6,540 bases of DNA from an uncultured Chloroflexota bacterium (GTDB lineage Bacteria > Chloroflexota > Anaerolineae > Anaerolineales > Villigracilaceae), in NCBI GenBank assembly GCA_903837815.1, contig CAILWD010000522.1, positions 1 to 6,540 on the forward strand, read 5' to 3'. The notes under the pieces were generated by a model that was not told where the DNA came from, ran no database searches, and worked only from the letters and a program-made list of their open reading frames with translations. Positions within the stretch are counted from its first letter, which is position 1. Each line of letters opens with the position of its first letter. The position numbers and the translations under genes are program-made. Below are positions 5,306 through 6,540 of this stretch, piece after piece.

Positions 5306-6121
5306 TCATGGCTTGGGTGTGGAAGTGGAAACCGAGTCGACCACCTCTTGCAAAATCAGGCGGGAAAAGGCAACGACAACCGGGCTCTCCCCAGCAGAGT
5401 TGACGAAGACCCCAATTGTCCCACTTGGATGGGAGCGGTTGTTAATTTCAAATTGATAGCGCCCATTGAGAAACAGGCGCAGCGTCGATCCAGACGCCCA
5501 CACTCCAACGCGGACCTCTCCCGGTGCGCCGCGCGGCACATCTCCGCTGGGCAGGGGCGTCTGCAAGACTTCGCGTTTGCCTACGCTGATACGTTCCGCA
5601 AAGACGTTTCCGTCGCAGGACAACGAGAAGCGATAATATGCCACAGCGTTGGCGCGAACCAACATGCCGTAGCTGTCGCCGTCACGGCAGAGACCGGGAC
5701 GGGCTGTGATTTCCGCATAGTAGTTATCTGCCGTAAGGTCATCGCGCAGGCTGAGCATGTATGCCTTGCTTTGGGCGGAGAGAATCAACCGGCGATCGTT
5801 GATCTCGGCGCTCCCCTGGTCGGAGGTTGCGATGTCCCACAGGGAGGGGTCGGAAAAGTCATCGGTGAGAGTCGTGGAACCAATGCCAGGACGCATCTCC
5901 GGGGTGGGCGGCTTGGGCGTTGCTGCCGCTCCCAGTGAAGGAGTGGCCGATGGTGGGAACCAGACAATGGTCGGGGTGAGGGTGGGAGGGGCCGCCACAG
6001 GCGACGGAGTTGGCGTCGCATTGAGGGCATCCAAAACGGCGCAGGAACTGGTCAAAATGACGGCCAGCGCGAGGGCAAGGGAACGTAAAAACATCACGTA
6101 TGTTTGGTGACAGCGTTTCAT
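5306..6121 (-). CDS. Lipoprotein with Thr/Pro-rich linker and concanavalin-like beta-sandwich domain
   Basis: This is a 271-residue exported lipoprotein. A hydrophobic stretch (SLALALAVIL, 14-23) ends in the lipobox LTSSC, so Cys27 would be lipidated and the protein anchored outside the membrane. A Pro/Thr/Ala-rich linker follows (about 35-76, with TPTPSP and PTPEM). The C-terminal part (84-258) begins with LTDDFSDPSLW and contains SYGMLVRA, VAYYRFSLS and LRLFLNGRYQFE with a final GTIGVFVNS. That pattern is typical of DUF1080/laminin-G-like jelly-roll domains in Chloroflexota. Cys145 and Cys169 could form a disulfide. Such domains often bind carbohydrate or act as adhesion modules, and the ligand here is unknown. 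No Shine-Dalgarno precedes the ATG at 6121. A candidate promoter would start transcription inside the first codons, so the ATG at 6094 (residue 10) is a credible alternative and keeps the whole signal peptide. It is divergent from the epimerase gene. Confidence 0.85.
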   Translation of the reverse strand: MKRCHQTYVMFLRSLALALAVILTSSCAVLDALNATPTPSPVAAPPTLTPTIVWFPPSATPSLGAAATPKPPTPEMRPGIGSTTLTDDFSDPSLWDIATSDQGSAEINDRRLILSAQSKAYMLSLRDDLTADNYYAEITARPGLCRDGDSYGMLVRANAVAYYRFSLSCDGNVFAERISVGKREVLQTPLPSGDVPRGAPGEVRVGVWASGSTLRLFLNGRYQFEINNRSHPSGTIGVFVNSAGESPVVVAFSRLILQEVVDSVSTSTPKP

Positions 6122-6123
6122 GG

Positions 6124-6152
6124 ATTATGTCGTAAAATAAAGTGAACGTCAT
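6124..6152 (-). promoter_or_regulatory. Candidate promoter of the lipoprotein gene
   Basis: On the minus strand ATGACG (6147-6152) is followed after 17 bp by CATAAT (6124-6129), the same layout as the aor promoter. Transcription would start near 6117, just inside the longer reading of the lipoprotein gene, favouring translation from 6094 or a leaderless start at 6121. Confidence 0.4.
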
Positions 6153-6172
6153 TCTAGCATAAAGGAGCGAAC

Positions 6173-6412
6173 ATGCGCGAAAAGCAAGTGTTGGTGACAG
6201 GCGCCTGCGGCGAGATTGGTCAGGCGCTGGTGCAGGAATTGTCGAAGAAAGGCGGTTACAAGATTGTAACTTCAGACCTGTACCCGCCGCCGGATTCGAT
6301 TAAGTCGCTTGTGGCGGAGCACGTTGCGGGGGATTTGGTTTACAACTTCATCAACTTTCTACGCATCCTCTTCAATATCATAATTAACACCAACACTTAT
6401 TTTGTTGTCTAG
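6173..6412 (+). CDS. NAD-dependent epimerase/dehydratase family protein, N-terminal fragment broken at about 6340
   Basis: Residues 1-56 are the start of an extended short-chain dehydrogenase/reductase. They include a first strand QVLVTG, the nucleotide-binding glycine motif TGACGEIG (9-16), a helix ending LSKKGGYKIV, then Asp35 at the end of the second strand (NAD preference) and AGDLV (52-56) at the third strand. After Val56 (position 6340) the chain becomes a low-complexity Asn/Ile/Phe stretch with no family resemblance and stops at 79 residues. Family members have about 310 residues and need a YxxxK catalytic pair, which is absent. The Shine-Dalgarno AAAGGAG (6161-6167) lies 5 nt before the ATG, so the 5' end is a normal, expressed-looking gene. 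The break coincides with a sharp GC drop, implying insertion, recombination or an assembly join. Within the family, the short visible part does not allow a substrate call. Confidence 0.75.
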   Translation: MREKQVLVTGACGEIGQALVQELSKKGGYKIVTSDLYPPPDSIKSLVAEHVAGDLVYNFINFLRILFNIIINTNTYFVV

Positions 6413-6540
6413 CTCACATGCACGTCTTGCAGTTCGGGTTTTGATGACAATTTGATGTTGGCTTGATCTTATAGCAATAAGCCTTATCAAATGATCAATG
6501 AACAACATTCATCTGAAACTAAATGTAAATGAGCCCGAGC
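6341..6540. other. AT-rich segment of unknown origin at the window end
   Basis: By hand count 72 of 200 bases are G or C (36%), against 89 of 160 (56%) in 6181-6340. No long ORF is present. The minus strand holds a 49-codon ORF (6508 down to 6359) starting MLFIDHLIRL and ending VNYDIEEDA, whose stop lies about 20 bp from the junction. A 14-codon plus-strand ORF starting at 6498 (MNNIHLKLNV) runs off the window. Neither has a convincing Shine-Dalgarno or a recognisable family. No terminal inverted repeat can be tested because only one edge is in view. Confidence 0.5.

Noticed and set aside
5276..5938. Plus-strand 220-codon ORF opposite the lipoprotein gene
   Set aside because: The minus-strand frame has a lipobox, linker and domain pattern. 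The opposite frame has none.

Overview
The window has about 55% GC by eye, except for the last 200 bases. It carries short, mostly co-oriented bacterial operons. A pyruvate-dehydrogenase-type E1 pair, a tungsten aldehyde:ferredoxin oxidoreductase (AOR) operon, a HEAT-repeat protein and a lipoprotein with a Thr/Pro-rich linker before a concanavalin-like domain suggest an anaerobic or facultative member of the Chloroflexota (Anaerolineae-like). That assignment is an inference from gene style. No marker gene is present to confirm it.

Layout. Positions 1-1375 (minus) hold the E1 alpha gene followed by the 5' part of the E1 beta gene of a 2-oxo acid (pyruvate) dehydrogenase or acetoin dehydrogenase complex. 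Between them lies a 97-bp spacer packed with 8-bp GTAAACA-type repeats arranged as a large inverted repeat. Positions 1376-1481 are a divergent promoter region. Positions 1482-2612 (plus) encode a HEAT-repeat protein that ends 2 bp from the convergent end of the next operon.

Positions 2615-5142 (minus) are a three-gene tungsten-enzyme operon. In transcription order it encodes a four-cluster [4Fe-4S] ferredoxin subunit, the AOR catalytic subunit and a MoaD/ThiS-type sulfur carrier. A clear promoter (ATGACA-17 bp-TATAAT) precedes it. A 16-bp perfect palindrome sits between the AOR and sulfur-carrier genes. The likely logic is that the sulfur carrier helps make the pterin dithiolene cofactor, the AOR oxidises aldehydes (or reduces acids), and the ferredoxin subunit carries the electrons.

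Positions 5306-6121 (minus) encode a lipoprotein with a concanavalin-like C-terminal domain. It is divergent from an NAD-dependent epimerase/dehydratase gene starting at 6173 (plus). That gene loses family resemblance after about 56 codons, at roughly position 6340, where GC falls from about 56% to about 36%. The final 200 bases look like foreign DNA, an insertion edge or an assembly join.

No RNA gene, CRISPR array or complete mobile element was seen. The families are known ones. The less explained parts are the two intra-operon palindromes, the dyads beside two promoters and the broken epimerase.
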